Assembly (NCBI GenBank): GCA_005240025.1
Contig: SBBK01000093.1
Coordinates: 1-5,808 of the forward strand
Source: an archaeon
GTDB lineage: Archaea; Thermoproteota; Nitrososphaeria; Nitrososphaerales; Nitrosopumilaceae
Length of the DNA stretch: 5,808 nucleotides
Direction: 5' to 3'
The position numbers and the translations under genes were made by a program. The notes below the pieces were generated by a model, which saw only the letters and a program-made list of their open reading frames with translations, searched no databases and was not told the DNA's origin. Below, piece by piece: positions 5,235 to 5,808 of this stretch; position 1 is the stretch's first letter, and each line of letters begins with the position of its first letter.

Positions 5235-5800
5235 AGGATGTAATTGGATTTTTAGGCAAAACGCCGGTAGCGAGCTCCAGAGACATAAAATTGATAGTGA
5301 ACAGGTCGAAAATCAAAAAAACATATTCTCACCTTTTGATGCACAATCTAATCAAAAGCGGCAGAGTCAAAAAAGTAGTCAAGGGTTTCTATACTCTGCT
5401 GGAGGATCCCTCCGTCTCTGTGTTTTGTTTCAGGCCTGCATACATCGGTCTTGGAGACGCGCTTAGCATGCGTGGATTATGGGAGCAGGAAAGCAACACT
5501 GTGATAGTCACCTCAAAAACGGCAAGACAGGGAATGCGACAAATCATGGGCGCGAATGTTCTAGTCCACAGAATAAAGCCGGAATATATGTTTGGGTCAG
5601 ACTATGTGAAAAGCGACGGTCTGTTTCTTCCTGTCTCGGATTTGGAAAAAACACTGATAGATTTTTTCTACTTTAAGGAGCCACTGGGTGAGGATGTATT
5701 GAAAAGCATGAGGAAGAAAATCGACAGGGGAAAACTGATGGGCTATCTGAAGAAATACCCAAAGAAATTTCGGGAACAAGTACTCGAGAATCTGGCATAA
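5213..5800 (+). CDS. abiEi: AbiEi-type antitoxin and transcriptional repressor
   Basis: Protein of 195 residues. Residues about 5-60 form a winged helix-turn-helix ending in the typical wing VKKVVKGFYTL. The C-terminal region carries the AbiEi-like segments ALSMRGLW (83-90), TVIVTSKTARQGMR, a VLVHRIKPEYMFG strand region and LPVSDLEKTLIDFFYF (139-154), followed by a basic helical tail. In the type IV AbiE system this protein counters the nucleotidyltransferase without stable binding to it and represses the operon through inverted repeats. The repeat at 4532-4553 is the candidate target. The start ATG has a strong Shine-Dalgarno site and overlaps the toxin's last 22 bases, so the two are co-translated. 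The gene is complete, with TAA at 5798-5800. Confidence 0.85.
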   Translation: MGTAKYIKDVIGFLGKTPVASSRDIKLIVNRSKIKKTYSHLLMHNLIKSGRVKKVVKGFYTLLEDPSVSVFCFRPAYIGLGDALSMRGLWEQESNTVIVTSKTARQGMRQIMGANVLVHRIKPEYMFGSDYVKSDGLFLPVSDLEKTLIDFFYFKEPLGEDVLKSMRKKIDRGKLMGYLKKYPKKFREQVLENLA

Positions 5801-5808
5801 TCCTCTGA

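Overview
The window looks archaeal, most likely from an ammonia-oxidising Thaumarchaeota/Nitrososphaeria-type genome. This rests on three things. There is a geranylgeranyl-reductase-family flavoprotein of the kind that saturates archaeal lipids. TATA-like boxes lie about 22-33 bases before start codons with no leader, which fits leaderless archaeal transcripts. Archaeal-style VapBC and AbiE toxin-antitoxin (TA) genes are present. The phylum is an inference; no rRNA or tRNA is present to settle it.

Layout from left to right. (1) The 3' part of a secreted or surface-like protein gene (to 998, +), carrying two tandem copies of a 138-residue repeat unit. (2) A VapBC pair on the minus strand (1061-1689): ribbon-helix-helix antitoxin and PIN-domain toxin. 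(3) A non-coding stretch (1690-2147) that ends in two repeat elements joined directly to each other. (4) A second, unrelated VapBC pair on the plus strand (2148-2804): AbrB-type antitoxin and PIN toxin. (5) A short, apparently frameshifted small gene (2854-3013) behind its own TATA-like box. (6) The second copy of the longer repeat (3025-3193), abutting (7) the geranylgeranyl-reductase-family gene (3194-4441, -). (8) A divergent two-gene AbiE-type system (4569-5800, +) with the toxin-like nucleotidyltransferase first and the AbiEi-like antitoxin/repressor second, the reverse of the classic order.

The main structural result is the repeat pattern. The last ~50 bases of gene 1 (element A, 949-999) are copied at 2013-2063 (A'). 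A ~165-base element R (1853-2012) is copied at 3025-3193 (R'), where it ends at the reductase stop codon. The order is A - vapBC1 - R | A' - vapBC2 + small gene - R', and R joins A' with no gap. Two different TA cassettes are therefore bracketed by the same pair of flanks, between two convergent host genes. This looks like a tandem duplication, or a joining of two alleles, of one cassette-holding intergenic site. With the AbiE pair next door, three TA systems of three kinds lie within about 4.8 kb.

The TA genes appear to be independent, self-regulated pairs. Each has an inverted repeat over or next to its likely TATA box and tightly spaced or overlapping genes. Nothing links them biochemically to the reductase.
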